Positions 17,805 to 28,260 of a stretch of DNA of 64,000 nt are shown one piece after another. A program made the position numbers and the translations under genes. The notes beneath the pieces were generated by a model that had not been told where the DNA came from, ran no database searches, and was given only the letters and a program-made list of their open reading frames with translations. Origin of the DNA: Euryhalocaulis caribicus (GTDB lineage: Bacteria; Pseudomonadota; Alphaproteobacteria; Caulobacterales; Maricaulaceae); NCBI RefSeq assembly GCF_000412185.1, contig NZ_ASJA01000004.1, positions 150,001 to 214,000 of the forward strand, given 5' to 3'. Each line of letters starts with the position of its first letter. The first letter of the stretch is position 1.

Positions 17805-20639
17805 ATGCCTTTGATTGATAATATTAATATCGCCGATATTCATTTTTATAACAAAACAGAACCCGGGTTGGGCGGGCAAAATCAGGACGAAAACACCGGC
17901 GCCGCGACAGCCGGCGCGAATGAGGACTCCCCTGCCCCGGTCGAGCTTCTCACAGGCACGTCCGGCGATGACAGCCTGGAAGGCGGCGCCGGGCCAGACA
18001 CGATTTACGGTCTGGCCGGCAGCGACCTGATCGAGGGCGCAGGGGGAAATGACTCCCTCTTCGGCGGCGATGGCGATGACCAAATCGAAGGCGGCACGCT
18101 CACCACCTCAGACAATAGCGGCGGCGACTATATTGTCGGTGGCGACGGCGACGATACGCTCGACGGCGACGACAATAATGACAGCTTATACGGCGCCATG
18201 ACGTTCGACGGCGACGGCCTGATCAATTCGGACACGCTGTTCGGCGATGACGGCAATGACGGCCTGTTCGGATCCGATGGCGGCGACGAGCTTTTCGGCG
18301 GCGACGGCGATGACATTCTCCGCCCGAATGACGGTGACGATCTGGTCTATGGCGGCGGCGGGACCGACATTGTCAGCTATTTCAACGCCACGGGCATGGT
18401 GGTCGCCAATCTTGAGACCGGCGTTGCCTCCGGCGCCGACGGAGCGGACACGCTAGCCGGCATCGAAAACCTGCAAGGCTCGGCCTCCTATGGCGACGTG
18501 CTGACCGGTGATAGCGGCACAAACGAAATTCTGGGCTGGGGCGGCGATGACAAGATCGATGCCGGCGACGGCGCAGATACGGTCGAGGGCGGCAATGGCA
18601 ATGACCGTGTCATCGACACCGATGCGATCAATTTCGACATGCATGACGGCGGCGCAGGAAATAATGACTGGATCGATTACAGTGGCGACTTCTTCGGCAG
18701 TACTGTCGAAATCGATCTCGCCGCGGGTCAGGCCGTCGTCAATGTCAGCGGCGGCAATACCGAAACCCTGCTGAATTTCGAAAATGTCGAAGGCAGCCAG
18801 GGCGGTGAGACCATCCGCGGCGACAGCGGCAACAACAAGCTGCTGGGCAATGGCGGCGGCGACATAATCGAGGGCGGCCTGGGCAATGACTACATCGCAG
18901 GCGGCGAAGGTGAGGACACCATCCTGACTGACCGCGGCAGCGACACGATCATCGGCGGCGCCGGTGATGACCGCATTGAAAAGGTCGCGGGCACCTTCTC
19001 TGATGAGAGCGATTCCATCGACGGCGGCGCGGGGACCGACACCCTCGTTCTTGATTCCAGCGCCGCTTACACCAGCGATCATCACGTCGACCTCGCCAAC
19101 GGCCTGCTGACTTTCAATGGTGAAACGCGCGATACGTTGACCGGGATAGAAAACATAAATCTGGAGGACACCCCGGCCGACGCCACGGGCGATAACAACG
19201 ATAATCTCATCCTTGCCACGATGAACCATGACAACACGCTGACCGGCAATGGCGGCGCGGACAGCATCTATGCCGGCGGCGGCAATGACACAGTGATTGG
19301 CAACTCGGGCGATGACATACTGGACGGCCAGGCCGGCTCGGATGTCCTGAACGGCGGCACGGGCGACGATTACATGGAGGGCGGCACAGGCAGCGATCAG
19401 CTCTTGGGACTGGACGGCAGCGATGCCCTCTACGGCGAAGGTGGCAACGACACCATCCGTGGCGGCGCGGGCCTTGATTATCTTGTTGGCGGCGATGGCG
19501 TGGATAACCTGAAAGGCGGCGCGCGCGCCGATGATCTTGTAGGCGGCAATGATGACGACCGCATGTTCGGCGGGGGCGGCGCAGACTTTATGCGCGGCGG
19601 CGCCGCCAATGACCGCCTGTTCGGCAATGGCAATGCCGACATGCTGCATGGCGATAACGGCGACGACGTACTGGTTGGCGGATTCGGCGACGACACGCTA
19701 TTCGGCGGCGACGGCGAAGACGTACTGAACGGCAGCAATGGCGACGACCACCTGCAAGGCGGTTTCAATAATGACATCCTGAATGGCGGTGACGGCGCTG
19801 ACGCGCTCTACGGCAATTCCAGCAGCGACACGCTGAAAGGCAATATCGGCGAGGACATGCTTTATGGGGGCTCTTTCGCCGACACGCTGAAAGGCGGCGC
19901 GGACGGCGACGGCCTCTATGGCGACGCCGGCGATGACCTGCTGTTCGGCGGCGACGGGCTGGATACGCTCAATGGCGGCGACGGCGCCGACAAGCTGTTC
20001 GGCGGCTTGGGAGATGACGTCATGAACGGCAATGAAGGCGGCGACCGGGTCATCGGCGGCCCGGGCGAGGAAATCGTCTATGGCGGCGCGGGAAGCGACG
20101 TGCTGAAAGGCGGCGCGGACGACGACTATCTGAACGGCGATACCGGAAACGACACGGTGTTCGGCGGGGCCGGCGAGGACGCTGTCCTGGGCGCTGAAGG
20201 CTCAGACGTTCTAAAAGGCGAAGCGGGCAATGATTATGTCCGCGGCCACGCCGGCGACGACAAGCTGAAGGGCGGCGACGGCGATGACCGGATACTGGGC
20301 GATGGCGGCGAAGACAAGTTGTTCGGCGGCAGCGGCGCGGACGAGTTCGTCTATAAAACCACATCCGATTCCACGGACGCCGCGCGCGATCTGATCGCCG
20401 GCTTCGAAAGCGGTTCGGACTTCATCAATCTGGTCGGCATCGACGCCGACACCGGAACCGCGGGCGACCAGAGCTTTACCCTCATTACAGGCGGTTTCTC
20501 CAACACTGCCGGGGAGTTGCGGGTGGTCGACCAGGGCGGGAAGTCACTGATCCAGGCCGATGTAGATGGCGACGGCGCATCCGACTTCTCGATTGCGGTC
20601 TTCGGCGATGAGCCGATAAGCACCGATTTTGTGTTCTAG
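17805..20639 (+). CDS. Large RTX calcium-binding protein
   Basis: 944 residues. A low-complexity start is followed by RTX repeats from about residue 47. The spacer ATGMVVANLETGVASGADG lies near 194. A module at about 405-490 (DSIDGGAGTDTLVLD, HVDLANGLLTFNGETRD) is homologous to one in the gene at 9969. An unbroken run of about 350 residues of nonapeptides leads to the C-terminal module, here a variant (RDLIAGFESGSDFINLVGID near 861; VDQGGKSLIQADVDGDG; PISTDFVF). The same variant is copied in the fragment at 22432. ATG 17805 has GGGAG nine bases upstream; ATG 17798 opens only a very short frame. No catalytic domain seen. Confidence 0.85.
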   Translation: MPLIDNINIADIHFYNKTEPGLGGQNQDENTGAATAGANEDSPAPVELLTGTSGDDSLEGGAGPDTIYGLAGSDLIEGAGGNDSLFGGDGDDQIEGGTLTTSDNSGGDYIVGGDGDDTLDGDDNNDSLYGAMTFDGDGLINSDTLFGDDGNDGLFGSDGGDELFGGDGDDILRPNDGDDLVYGGGGTDIVSYFNATGMVVANLETGVASGADGADTLAGIENLQGSASYGDVLTGDSGTNEILGWGGDDKIDAGDGADTVEGGNGNDRVIDTDAINFDMHDGGAGNNDWIDYSGDFFGSTVEIDLAAGQAVVNVSGGNTETLLNFENVEGSQGGETIRGDSGNNKLLGNGGGDIIEGGLGNDYIAGGEGEDTILTDRGSDTIIGGAGDDRIEKVAGTFSDESDSIDGGAGTDTLVLDSSAAYTSDHHVDLANGLLTFNGETRDTLTGIENINLEDTPADATGDNNDNLILATMNHDNTLTGNGGADSIYAGGGNDTVIGNSGDDILDGQAGSDVLNGGTGDDYMEGGTGSDQLLGLDGSDALYGEGGNDTIRGGAGLDYLVGGDGVDNLKGGARADDLVGGNDDDRMFGGGGADFMRGGAANDRLFGNGNADMLHGDNGDDVLVGGFGDDTLFGGDGEDVLNGSNGDDHLQGGFNNDILNGGDGADALYGNSSSDTLKGNIGEDMLYGGSFADTLKGGADGDGLYGDAGDDLLFGGDGLDTLNGGDGADKLFGGLGDDVMNGNEGGDRVIGGPGEEIVYGGAGSDVLKGGADDDYLNGDTGNDTVFGGAGEDAVLGAEGSDVLKGEAGNDYVRGHAGDDKLKGGDGDDRILGDGGEDKLFGGSGADEFVYKTTSDSTDAARDLIAGFESGSDFINLVGIDADTGTAGDQSFTLITGGFSNTAGELRVVDQGGKSLIQADVDGDGASDFSIAVFGDEPISTDFVF

Positions 20640-20651
20640 AATTGCGCTATA

Positions 20652-20690
20652 ATCATTTGGCCGCTCACAACAGCCTGGCGGCCAGATGAT
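20652..20690 (+). terminator. Possible terminator hairpin after RTX gene 17805
   Basis: ATCATTTGGCCGC (20652-20664) pairs with GCGGCCAGATGAT (20678-20690) with one mismatch. It starts 12 bp after the stop but has no T tract, so it may instead be an mRNA-stabilising end. Confidence 0.4.
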
Positions 20691-20761
20691 ATCGTCAGAC
20701 TGTTTGCGCATCTGAACGCACAGTCACAAAAACAACACCAACATTCGATTTACTTCACTTA

Positions 20762-20796
20762 TTTATGCATTATAGTTGCAAACTATAATGCATAAA
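20762..20796 (+). promoter_or_regulatory. Perfect 16-bp inverted repeat before the RBS of RTX gene 20811
   Basis: TTTATGCATTATAGTT (20762-20777) and AACTATAATGCATAAA (20781-20796) are exact complements with loop GCA. GGAG (20801-20804) and ATG 20811 follow at once. It is AT-rich in a GC-rich locus. It could be an operator for a dimeric regulator, or an RNA hairpin controlling translation or stability. Confidence 0.7.
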
Positions 20797-20810
20797 CTGT
20801 GGAGACTGTC

Positions 20811-22298
20811 ATGGCGCTCATTCCCGGAACCGATGGACCCGATAATCTGGAAGGCGGGTCGGGCGACGACACGATCAACGGCGACAGCGGCGATGACGTC
20901 CTCTCCGGCCTTGGCGGCAATGACCTGATCTTCGGCGGCAATGGTCAGGACACCCTGTTCGGCGGAACCGGCGTGGATGACCTGTTCGGCGGCAATAACG
21001 CCGACCTCATCTATGCCGGCGATGGCGACGACACCGTCAACGGCGGCACGGGCAATGACTTCATTTCCGGCGGATCCGGGGCCGACAGCATCGCCGCGGG
21101 CGACGGCGAGGACACGGTCTTCGGCGGCAATGGCGATGACACGGTCTTTGGCGGTAACGACATCGACGCCCTGTATGGCGATACCGGGTCGGATTATCTC
21201 AATGGCGGCGCCGGCGACGATTCCATGTTCGGCGGCGACGGCGACGACCGCTTTATCGGCCTGGCCGGCGCGGACGCCTATTTTGGCGGCGCGGGCACCG
21301 ACCTGGCCAATTTCGCGAACGCCGGAACCGGCGTCACGGTCAATCTGATGGCGGGCGTGGGCCTTGGCGGCGAAGCCGAGGGCGACACATTCGACGGCGT
21401 CGAGAACGTCCGCGGGTCCAATTTCGACGACTCGCTCTTTGGCGATGACAACGCCAATTCCCTCTACGGTCAGGCGGGCAGCGACATTCTACGCGGCAAT
21501 GGCGGCAGCGACATGATTTCCGGCGCTTCGGGCGAGGATAATATCAAGGGCGGCGGCGGCGACGATCTCATCAATGGCGGCGATGACGCGGACCGGGTGT
21601 TCGGCGAAGGCGGCGCGGACAATGTGTTCGGCGGTGACGGCGACGACCGGCTTTTCGGAAACGGGAACGACGACCGTCTCAGCGGCGATAACGGCCTGGA
21701 TTACATCATTGGCGGGTTCGGAAATGACAGCCTTTTCGGCGGCAACATGGCCGACACGATCAATGGCGGCCCCGGCTCGGACGACATGTTCGGCGGCACG
21801 GCCGGCGACACCCTGCTGGGCGTTGACGGCAACGACTATATGAGCGGCGACGCCGGCGATGATGTCCTGAAAGGCATGACCGGAAACGACATCATTTACG
21901 GCGGATCCGGCATCGACAAGATTCAGGGCGGCTCCGGCAACGACTCCATCTTTGGCGGCTCCGGACGGGACCTGCTGTTTGGCGGGACCGGCTCCGACAC
22001 TTTCTTCTACCGCTTCGAGACCGATACCGGCGCCACAGGCGCCAATCGCGACATCATCCGCGACTTTGAAAGCGGCCTGGACACGATCAATCTCGCCACC
22101 ATCGACGCGGATTCGACTACCGGCGGCAATCAGGCTTTCACCTTTATAACCGGGGGATTCACCGCCGCCGGGCAGCTGCGCGTGGTCGATCAGGGCGGCC
22201 GCTCTCTCATCCAGGCCGACATAGACGGCGACGGCGGCGTAGATTTCGCCATCATCGTCTTCGGCGACACCCCGGTGGAAAGCGACTTTTTCCTCTGA
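20811..22298 (+). CDS. RTX calcium-binding protein
   Basis: 495 residues from ATG 20811 (MALIPGTDGPD), which has GGAG six bases upstream; a GTG at 20799 is in frame but sits inside the leader. RTX repeats run from about 10 to 165. One spacer module (AGTGVTVNLMAGVGLGG) lies near 175. The shared repeat block (DNIKGGGGDD, LFGNGNDD, LNGG-like) and the C-terminal module (RDIIRDFESGLDTINLATID near 414; VDQGGRSLIQADIDGDGG; PVESDFFL) follow. This is the most compact complete example of the family in the window. No enzymatic domain. The perfect palindrome in its leader suggests separate control. Confidence 0.85.
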   Translation: MALIPGTDGPDNLEGGSGDDTINGDSGDDVLSGLGGNDLIFGGNGQDTLFGGTGVDDLFGGNNADLIYAGDGDDTVNGGTGNDFISGGSGADSIAAGDGEDTVFGGNGDDTVFGGNDIDALYGDTGSDYLNGGAGDDSMFGGDGDDRFIGLAGADAYFGGAGTDLANFANAGTGVTVNLMAGVGLGGEAEGDTFDGVENVRGSNFDDSLFGDDNANSLYGQAGSDILRGNGGSDMISGASGEDNIKGGGGDDLINGGDDADRVFGEGGADNVFGGDGDDRLFGNGNDDRLSGDNGLDYIIGGFGNDSLFGGNMADTINGGPGSDDMFGGTAGDTLLGVDGNDYMSGDAGDDVLKGMTGNDIIYGGSGIDKIQGGSGNDSIFGGSGRDLLFGGTGSDTFFYRFETDTGATGANRDIIRDFESGLDTINLATIDADSTTGGNQAFTFITGGFTAAGQLRVVDQGGRSLIQADIDGDGGVDFAIIVFGDTPVESDFFL

Positions 22299-22322
22299 CG
22301 CCCGCCCTTCAGGGCCACTGGA

Positions 22323-22339
22323 CGCCTGACCTTCAGGCG
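22323..22339 (+). repeat. Small inverted repeat after RTX gene 20811
   Basis: CGCCTGA-CCT-TCAGGCG, 25 bp after the stop, without a T tract. It may be a weak terminator. Confidence 0.35.
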
Positions 22340-22431
22340 CGAACAGCTGTGACACGCTGGCTGCCGTCTCCACAGGGTCGCGCCCGGGTTATACTTGGAC
22401 ATCAAGCAGGAGCGCCGTCTGGCATGGGCAA

Positions 22432-22785
22432 ATGGCGCTACTTACGGGCGACGGCGGAGACAGGCTGTTCGGCAGCCGCGGCGCGGACGAGTTCGTCTAT
22501 AAAACCACATCTGATTCCACAGGCGCCGTGCGCGATCTGATCGCTGGTTTCGAAAGCGGTTTGGACTTCATCAACCTGGCCGCCATTGATGACGACACTG
22601 GAACCTCGGGCGATCAGTTCTTCACCTTCATCACCGGCGATTTCTCCAACACAGCCGGAGAGTTGCGGGTTGTCGACCAGGGCGGGAAGTCACTGGTCCA
22701 GGCCGATGTGGACGGCGACGGCGCATCAGACTTCTCGATTGCGGTCTTCGATAATGAGCCAGCGGAAGCGGATCTTATACTCTAG
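22432..22785 (+). pseudogene. Stand-alone RTX C-terminal fragment
   Basis: 117 codons consisting of a MALL start, one degenerate repeat (GDGGDRLFGSRGADEF) and then only the C-terminal secretion module (RDLIAGFESGLDFINLAAID; VDQGGKSLVQADVDGDG; ending PAEADLIL). Its DNA closely matches the 3' end of the gene at 17805 (20340-20639), including the shared ADEFVYKTTSDST, so it looks like a partial duplication. No convincing Shine-Dalgarno precedes ATG 22432. It may be a remnant, a recombination donor, or a small product still able to enter the exporter. Confidence 0.65.
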
Positions 22786-23024
22786 AACGGCGCTACAAGC
22801 TTTGACGCCCTCATTCAGCAAACGCCCTGCGCAAATTACAGAGCGCTTGCTGACTTAAATCGCGCTCAATGTTCAGAATTAGGAAGCAGGTTTAACTTAT
22901 CTGTTAAATTCAAATATTTTATAACTATGCATACAATACACAATAACAATTATATTGTATCGGGTTTACGAAAATCTTTTGCAATGTTTAAATTTAGAAA
23001 ACGTATATATGCACGGGGGCAAGC
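22786..23024 (+). promoter_or_regulatory. AT-rich leader of RTX gene 23025 with two inverted repeats
   Basis: 239 bp, conspicuously AT-rich. It contains TTTAAC-TTATCT-GTTAAA (22891-22908) and ATACAATA (22931-22938) facing TATTGTAT (22953-22960), either of which could be an operator. The likely promoter of the gene at 23025 lies here, but I could not assign -35/-10 boxes with confidence. Confidence 0.45.
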
Positions 23025-26000
23025 ATGGCCATTATTAATGGAACTGGCGGCAGTGATATACTGGTTGGCGATACAGGCTCTGACACGATCTACGGTAATG
23101 GAGGAAGTGACTATCTCTATGGCCTTGAGGGCACGGATCGTATTTTCGGCGGCACAGGCATCGATTCCCTTTTCGGCGGTCACGGAAACGATTTGCTGAG
23201 TGGGGGCGATGCCAGGGATTATCTCTTTGGCGGGACGGGCGTTGATTATTTGTACGGAGGCGATGGAGAAGACAAATTAGACGGAGGAATCGGGTCAGAT
23301 ACCCTCATAGGCGGAGCAGGCGGCGATACGCTGAATGGCGGCTTTGGTGGCAATGACGCTGCGCTCTACTGGAACTCGACTGCCGGCGTTACGGTCGACC
23401 TGGACTCGGGAGAAGGCAGCGGCGGGACGGCTGAAGGCGACACGCTGATCGACATCGAGTGGGTCTTCGGCTCCGATTTCGATGACAGCATAACGGGTTC
23501 AGATTCTGGTCCCGGCTCCTCCAACAGGTTGTACGGACGCGAAGGCGACGACTTCCTCAATGGTCTCGGCGGGTTTGACGACCTTTACGGCGGGGCCGGT
23601 TCCGACGCGCTCTTCGGCGGCGACGGCAACGACGAACTGACCGGGGGCGACGGGGATGACACGCTCAGCGGCGGCGACGGCGATGACACGCTGATCGGCG
23701 GGGCTGGCGCAGACAGCCTCAGGGGCGGCGCGGGCGTGGATCTGATCGACTACGAGTTCTCGAGCGCGGGCATCACCATCAATCTCGAGACAGGCTTCGC
23801 ATCAGGCGGTGATGCTGACGGCGATAACCTGCTCTCAATCGAAAGCGTTTTTGGCTCGTATAACGATGACCGGGTATTTGGGACCGGCGCCGCAAACCTG
23901 CTTGCCGGCAGAGATGGGGATGACCTTGTACGCGGCTATGGCGGCGCGGACGAGTTGTATGGCGGCAGCGGCATCGACTCGCTGTTCGGCGGCCAGGGCA
24001 ATGATGAAATCTTTGGCGGCATCGGCGCCGATTCGTTGTTCGGCGGCAGTGGCGACGACGTGCTTCACAGCGCCTTCTCCGGCGAGACAGCCGATGGCGA
24101 CCTTCTCTCCGGCGGCGCGGGCGACGACACACTCTACAATGGCGCGGTCGACAGCACGCTTCTGGGCGGCGGCGGCAATGACCTGATCGTTGATGAAGGC
24201 GGCGACGACATCATCAATGGCGGCGCCGGTATCGATACGGTCGACTATTCCGAATTCAATCCCTCTGACCTGTTTGTCAGCCTCGCCCTTGGCTCCGCGG
24301 CGACGACCAACGATGGAACTGATGTCCTGGCCAGCATTGAAAACGTCATCGGGTCTCCGGATTCGGACGTTATCGACGGGAACGCAGCGGATAACAGCCT
24401 GTCCGGCGGCGGCGGCGATGACAGGGTTTCGGGCGCTGATGGCTCGGACGCGCTCTATGGCGGCAGCGGCGCTGACACGCTTTATGGCGAAACCGGAAGC
24501 GACACGCTGCAAGGCGGCGGCGGCCAGGACGAGTTGTTTGGCGGTGACGGCGGCGACGTGCTTGAAGGCGGATCCGGCGCCGACACTCTGAGGGGTGGCG
24601 CGGGCGCGGATGTCCTTCGCGCTGGCGGCGAGGCGGACATGCTGTACGGCGGCGCCGGTGCAGACTCGATGTATGGCGGCAGTTTCCTCGACACCCTGTT
24701 TGGCGGTTCGGGCAATGACATGCTGGAGGGCGAAGCCGGCTCGGACACGCTCTATGGCGGCGCCGACAATGACACGCTCTACGGACAAAGCGGCAGAGAC
24801 CTGCTCGAAGGCCAAAGCGGCGACGACCTGCTGTTCGGCGGAATGGGTGAAGATACCCTACTGGGCGACAGCGGCGCTGACACGATCCACGGTGACGAAG
24901 CCTCGGACCTTGTTTTGGGCGGCGACGGAAATGATCTCGTCTATGGCGGCCTGGAGGACGATGAACTCTATGGCGGCGCCGAGAATGACACGCTCCATGG
25001 CGGCCACGAAGAAGACTTGATCTATGGCGGTTCTGGCGAGGACACACTCTACGGCGGCCAGTTCCAAGACACGCTGTTCGGCGGCGCGGACAATGACGCC
25101 CTGTTTGGCGGTTCAGCGGGCGACGGCCTGTATGGCAATGAAGGCGACGACACGCTGACCGCCGGCGCTGGCGAGGACTTTCTCTTCGGCCAGGGCGGCA
25201 ACGATGAGCTGTTTGGCGGAACCGAAAACGACGTTCTCGTCGGCGGCCCCGGCGCGGACGTCATTGATGGCGGCGACGGCGTCGACACCGCCTCCTACCT
25301 GGCGTCCGGTCCAAGCTTCTCCGCCGGCGAGCCGGACCTCCGCGCGCCAACCCAGTCGGTCACGGTCAACCTGGCCGCCGGAGCAGGGATCGGCGGAGAA
25401 GCCGAAGGCGACACCCTGACCGGGATCGAAAATGTCATCGGCTCGAATTTCGATGACGCGCTCTTCGGCGATAACAACGCCAACCTGCTGGGCGGCGCAG
25501 GCGGCGCGGACACGTTGCGCGGGCGCGGCGGCCAGGACGTCATCTATGGCGAGGGCGAAGGCGGCCTGGCCGGGGCCGACAACATCAAGGGCGGCGCGGG
25601 CAGCGACGACCTGTATGGCGGCGGCGAGGACGACCGGATATTCGGCCAGGGCGGCGAAGATTACATCGCCGGCGGCACGGGCGCCGACAAGCTGTTCGGC
25701 AACGGCAACCGGGACGTCATGTTCGGCGGCACAGGCTCGGACCTTCTGGCAGGCGGCCGCGGCGATGACCGTTTGATCGGCGATGACGGCAATGACGTGC
25801 TGAATGGCGGTGACGGGATCGATACCCTTTATGGAAATGATGGCGCTGACACCATTTTGGCGGGCTCAGGGGATGACAGCTTGCTGGGCGGCGCCGACGA
25901 TGACGTGCTCAAAGGCCATACGGGCAGTGACCTGATTGATGGCGGAACCGGCCAGGACAAGCTTCAGGGCGGAAGCGGCGATGACGTGCTGGCCGGCGGC

Positions 26001-26336
26001 CTCGGACAGGATTTCCTGTTCGGCGGCGCCGGCGGCGATACGTTTGTGCTGGAGGATATTGCGGAATCGGGGATCGGCGGCGGCAGCCGCGACATCATCC
26101 GGGATTTCCAGAGTATTGATCAGATAGACCTGTCCGCCATCGACGCGGACACAGCCCGGAGCCGCGACCAGGCGTTCGAATTCGTGACAGGCGGATTCAC
26201 CGAAGCCGGACAGTTGCGCGTCATCGATCAGGGCGACCGCTACCTTGTTCAGGGCGAGATAGACGGCGACGGAAACGCTGACTTCTCCATCCTGGTCTTC
26301 GGGGATGAGCCGTTGGAAGTCGACTTTATCCTCTAG
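23025..26336 (+). CDS. Giant RTX calcium-binding protein
   Basis: 1103 residues, the longest RTX protein in the window. It starts [15 protein letters not shown] and is RTX repeats nearly throughout. Four spacer modules interrupt them: [17 protein letters not shown] near 118, [17 protein letters not shown] near 248, [14 protein letters not shown] near 412, and [20 protein letters not shown] near 785. The middle (about 460-745) is an unbroken repeat array. The C-terminal module is present (RDIIRDFQS near 1021; [19 protein letters not shown]), one residue shorter in the RDIIRDF region than its relatives. Start ATG 23025 follows GGGGGC. It is a type I-secreted surface or matrix candidate. No enzymatic domain recognised. 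Confidence 0.85.
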   Translation: MAIINGTGGSDILVGDTGSDTIYGNGGSDYLYGLEGTDRIFGGTGIDSLFGGHGNDLLSGGDARDYLFGGTGVDYLYGGDGEDKLDGGIGSDTLIGGAGGDTLNGGFGGNDAALYWNSTAGVTVDLDSGEGSGGTAEGDTLIDIEWVFGSDFDDSITGSDSGPGSSNRLYGREGDDFLNGLGGFDDLYGGAGSDALFGGDGNDELTGGDGDDTLSGGDGDDTLIGGAGADSLRGGAGVDLIDYEFSSAGITINLETGFASGGDADGDNLLSIESVFGSYNDDRVFGTGAANLLAGRDGDDLVRGYGGADELYGGSGIDSLFGGQGNDEIFGGIGADSLFGGSGDDVLHSAFSGETADGDLLSGGAGDDTLYNGAVDSTLLGGGGNDLIVDEGGDDIINGGAGIDTVDYSEFNPSDLFVSLALGSAATTNDGTDVLASIENVIGSPDSDVIDGNAADNSLSGGGGDDRVSGADGSDALYGGSGADTLYGETGSDTLQGGGGQDELFGGDGGDVLEGGSGADTLRGGAGADVLRAGGEADMLYGGAGADSMYGGSFLDTLFGGSGNDMLEGEAGSDTLYGGADNDTLYGQSGRDLLEGQSGDDLLFGGMGEDTLLGDSGADTIHGDEASDLVLGGDGNDLVYGGLEDDELYGGAENDTLHGGHEEDLIYGGSGEDTLYGGQFQDTLFGGADNDALFGGSAGDGLYGNEGDDTLTAGAGEDFLFGQGGNDELFGGTENDVLVGGPGADVIDGGDGVDTASYLASGPSFSAGEPDLRAPTQSVTVNLAAGAGIGGEAEGDTLTGIENVIGSNFDDALFGDNNANLLGGAGGADTLRGRGGQDVIYGEGEGGLAGADNIKGGAGSDDLYGGGEDDRIFGQGGEDYIAGGTGADKLFGNGNRDVMFGGTGSDLLAGGRGDDRLIGDDGNDVLNGGDGIDTLYGNDGADTILAGSGDDSLLGGADDDVLKGHTGSDLIDGGTGQDKLQGGSGDDVLAGGLGQDFLFGGAGGDTFVLEDIAESGIGGGSRDIIRDFQSIDQIDLSAIDADTARSRDQAFEFVTGGFTEAGQLRVIDQGDRYLVQGEIDGDGNADFSILVFGDEPLEVDFIL

Positions 26337-26424
26337 ACGCCTTCTCATCGGCCCAGCTTCATGTGAATGGCGCTATTCAGTATAATAGGCTTATCGCGTA
26401 ACGGATTAGACGCGGGACAGGCTG

Positions 26425-27423
26425 ATGGCTTTGATCGAAGGTTCGCCCAGGCACGACACGATCGTCGGTTCGATCGAGAACGACTCGATATACGGCTACA
26501 CGGGCAATGACCGGATTTACGGTAACTCCGGCCAAGACGATATCTTTGGTGGTGCGGGCGTCGATTTTCTGTTCGGCGGATTGGGAAACGACTGGCTGCG
26601 GGGCGGCGACGGTCCGGACCGTCTCTACGGCGATGCCGGGCTGGACCGTATCTGGGGCGGCGACGGCAACGACCTGATCCGGGGCGGCGCGCGCCATGAC
26701 GACCTGGAGGGCCAGAACGGCAAGGACGAAATCCACGGTCAGGGCGGCAATGACCAGCTTTCCGGGGGCAACGGAAATGACGTGCTCTACGGCAACGCCG
26801 CAAACGATTCCATCCGGGGCGATGCGGGCCTGGATTTTCTCTCCGGCGGATTTGGCGACGACTATCTCAGCGGCGGAGACGCCAACGACACCCTGAATGG
26901 CGGGCCCGGCGATGACCGCCTGAACGGCGGCGGAGCCAATGATGTCCTGCTTGGCCTGTCAGGCGAAGACGACATCAACGGCCAGGTCGGAGACGATATT
27001 TTACGCGGACACGCCGATAATGACTCGCTGGATGGCGACGGCGGAAACGACAAGCTGAAAGGCGGAGACGGCGACGATTTTCTGGATGGCGGCCCCGGCC
27101 AGGACTTCCTGTTCGGCGGCATCGGTTCCGACACATTCTATTTCCGCCATATCGGCGACTCGCCGGCGGGCCAGGCGAACCGGGATATAATCCGCGACTT
27201 CGAAAGCGGCGTCGACATCATAAACCTGTCCAACTATCCGCCGCGCTCCGCCGACGCATTCACCTTCATCACGGGCAGCTTTTCGGGCAGCGATATGGAG
27301 CTGCGCGTCGAGACGCTGGACACGGGTTATCTGGTGCAGGGCGATGTGGATGGTGATGCGAATGCGGATTTCGATATCCGCTTGTTCGGGGATGAGCCGC
27401 TGGAGAGCGACTTTATTCTGTAA
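26425..27423 (+). CDS. Small RTX calcium-binding protein
   Basis: 332 residues, starting MALIEGSPRHDTIVG. RTX repeats run from about residue 10 to 235 with no spacer modules. The C-terminal module is shorter than in its relatives (RDIIRDFESGVDIINLSNYP near 252, FTFITGSFSGSDMELRV, QGDVDGDANADFDI, PLESDFIL) and lacks the usual IDADxxxGDQA block. It is the last RTX gene before the ABC transporter interruption, 88 bp after the preceding RTX stop and without a terminator between them, so co-transcription with 23025 is possible. Confidence 0.85.
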   Translation: MALIEGSPRHDTIVGSIENDSIYGYTGNDRIYGNSGQDDIFGGAGVDFLFGGLGNDWLRGGDGPDRLYGDAGLDRIWGGDGNDLIRGGARHDDLEGQNGKDEIHGQGGNDQLSGGNGNDVLYGNAANDSIRGDAGLDFLSGGFGDDYLSGGDANDTLNGGPGDDRLNGGGANDVLLGLSGEDDINGQVGDDILRGHADNDSLDGDGGNDKLKGGDGDDFLDGGPGQDFLFGGIGSDTFYFRHIGDSPAGQANRDIIRDFESGVDIINLSNYPPRSADAFTFITGSFSGSDMELRVETLDTGYLVQGDVDGDANADFDIRLFGDEPLESDFIL

Positions 27424-27495
27424 AATCAGCTGTGCTTGACCTTCGCGGGCGCGGGGCTCTTACTCGGCCTGTCTTCTAACCAGTCCGGAAAACCC

Positions 27496-28260
27496 GTGCC
27501 GGTCCTTTCATTTACCGATGTCGTGAAGCGGTATGGCGGCCAGACGGCGGTCGATTGCATCAGTTTTGCCGCCGGGGCGGGCGAGACCCTGGCGCTGATC
27601 GGTGAGTCGGGGTGCGGGAAGACCACGACGCTGAAGATGATCAACCGGCTGATCGAGCCGGACGCGGGCGAAATCGACCTGTTCGGCGAGGATATCGCCA
27701 GCCATTCCGGGCCGGAGCTGCGCCGCCGCATCGGCTATGTGTTTCAGGAAATAGGCCTTTTTCCGCATTTGAGCGTCGCGGAGAATATCGGGATCACCCC
27801 GCAATTGCTGGGCTGGCCGGCGGAAAGACTCTCCGAACGCGTCGATACGCTGCTGGACATGATGCGGCTGGACGCGAAGAGAATGCGCGGCACCCTGCCC
27901 TCCGAGCTGTCCGGCGGCCAGCAACAGCGCGTGGGCATCGCCCGGGCGCTGGCCGCGGAGCCGCAACTGATCCTGATGGATGAGGCTTTCGGGGCGCTGG
28001 ACCCCCTCACCCGCGACGAATTGCGGCGGGATTTCAAACAGGTTCAGAAGGATCTGGGGCTCACCGCCATCCTGGTCACGCACGACATGACCGAAGCGGT
28101 GCTGATGGCCGACCGGATTATCGTGATGAAACACGGCCGGATCGTGCAGGACGCGCCCCCGTCCACGATCCTGAACGCCCCGGCCGACGCCTATGTGGCG
28201 GGCCTTCTGGATGCGCCGCAGCGTGAAATCCGCGCCTTTGCCGCGCTGAAGGAGGGCTAG
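27496..28260 (+). CDS. Compatible-solute (glycine betaine/choline-type) ABC transporter ATPase
   Basis: 254 residues from GTG 27496 (GGAAAA just upstream); the frame continues back to a TTG at 27436, but the extra residues are not typical. It has a complete ATPase: Walker A GESGCGKTTT (36-45), Q-loop VFQEIGLFPHLSV, signature LSGGQQQR, Walker B LILMDEAFGALD and H-loop VTHD. The family energises OpuC/OsmV-type uptake of quaternary amines. It ends soon after the ABC fold, so the C-terminal CBS pair of ProV-like ATPases is missing. The partner permease-binding fusion is at 28733, separated by an opposite-strand gene. The stop shares the bases CTAG with the convergent VOC gene. Confidence 0.88.
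   Translation: MPVLSFTDVVKRYGGQTAVDCISFAAGAGETLALIGESGCGKTTTLKMINRLIEPDAGEIDLFGEDIASHSGPELRRRIGYVFQEIGLFPHLSVAENIGITPQLLGWPAERLSERVDTLLDMMRLDAKRMRGTLPSELSGGQQQRVGIARALAAEPQLILMDEAFGALDPLTRDELRRDFKQVQKDLGLTAILVTHDMTEAVLMADRIIVMKHGRIVQDAPPSTILNAPADAYVAGLLDAPQREIRAFAALKEG

Noticed and set aside
20811-26336. Short-period direct repeats that could suggest a CRISPR array or satellite
   Set aside because: The periodicity follows the 9-residue RTX repeat (27 bp) inside intact reading frames, with no constant repeat plus unique-spacer pattern.
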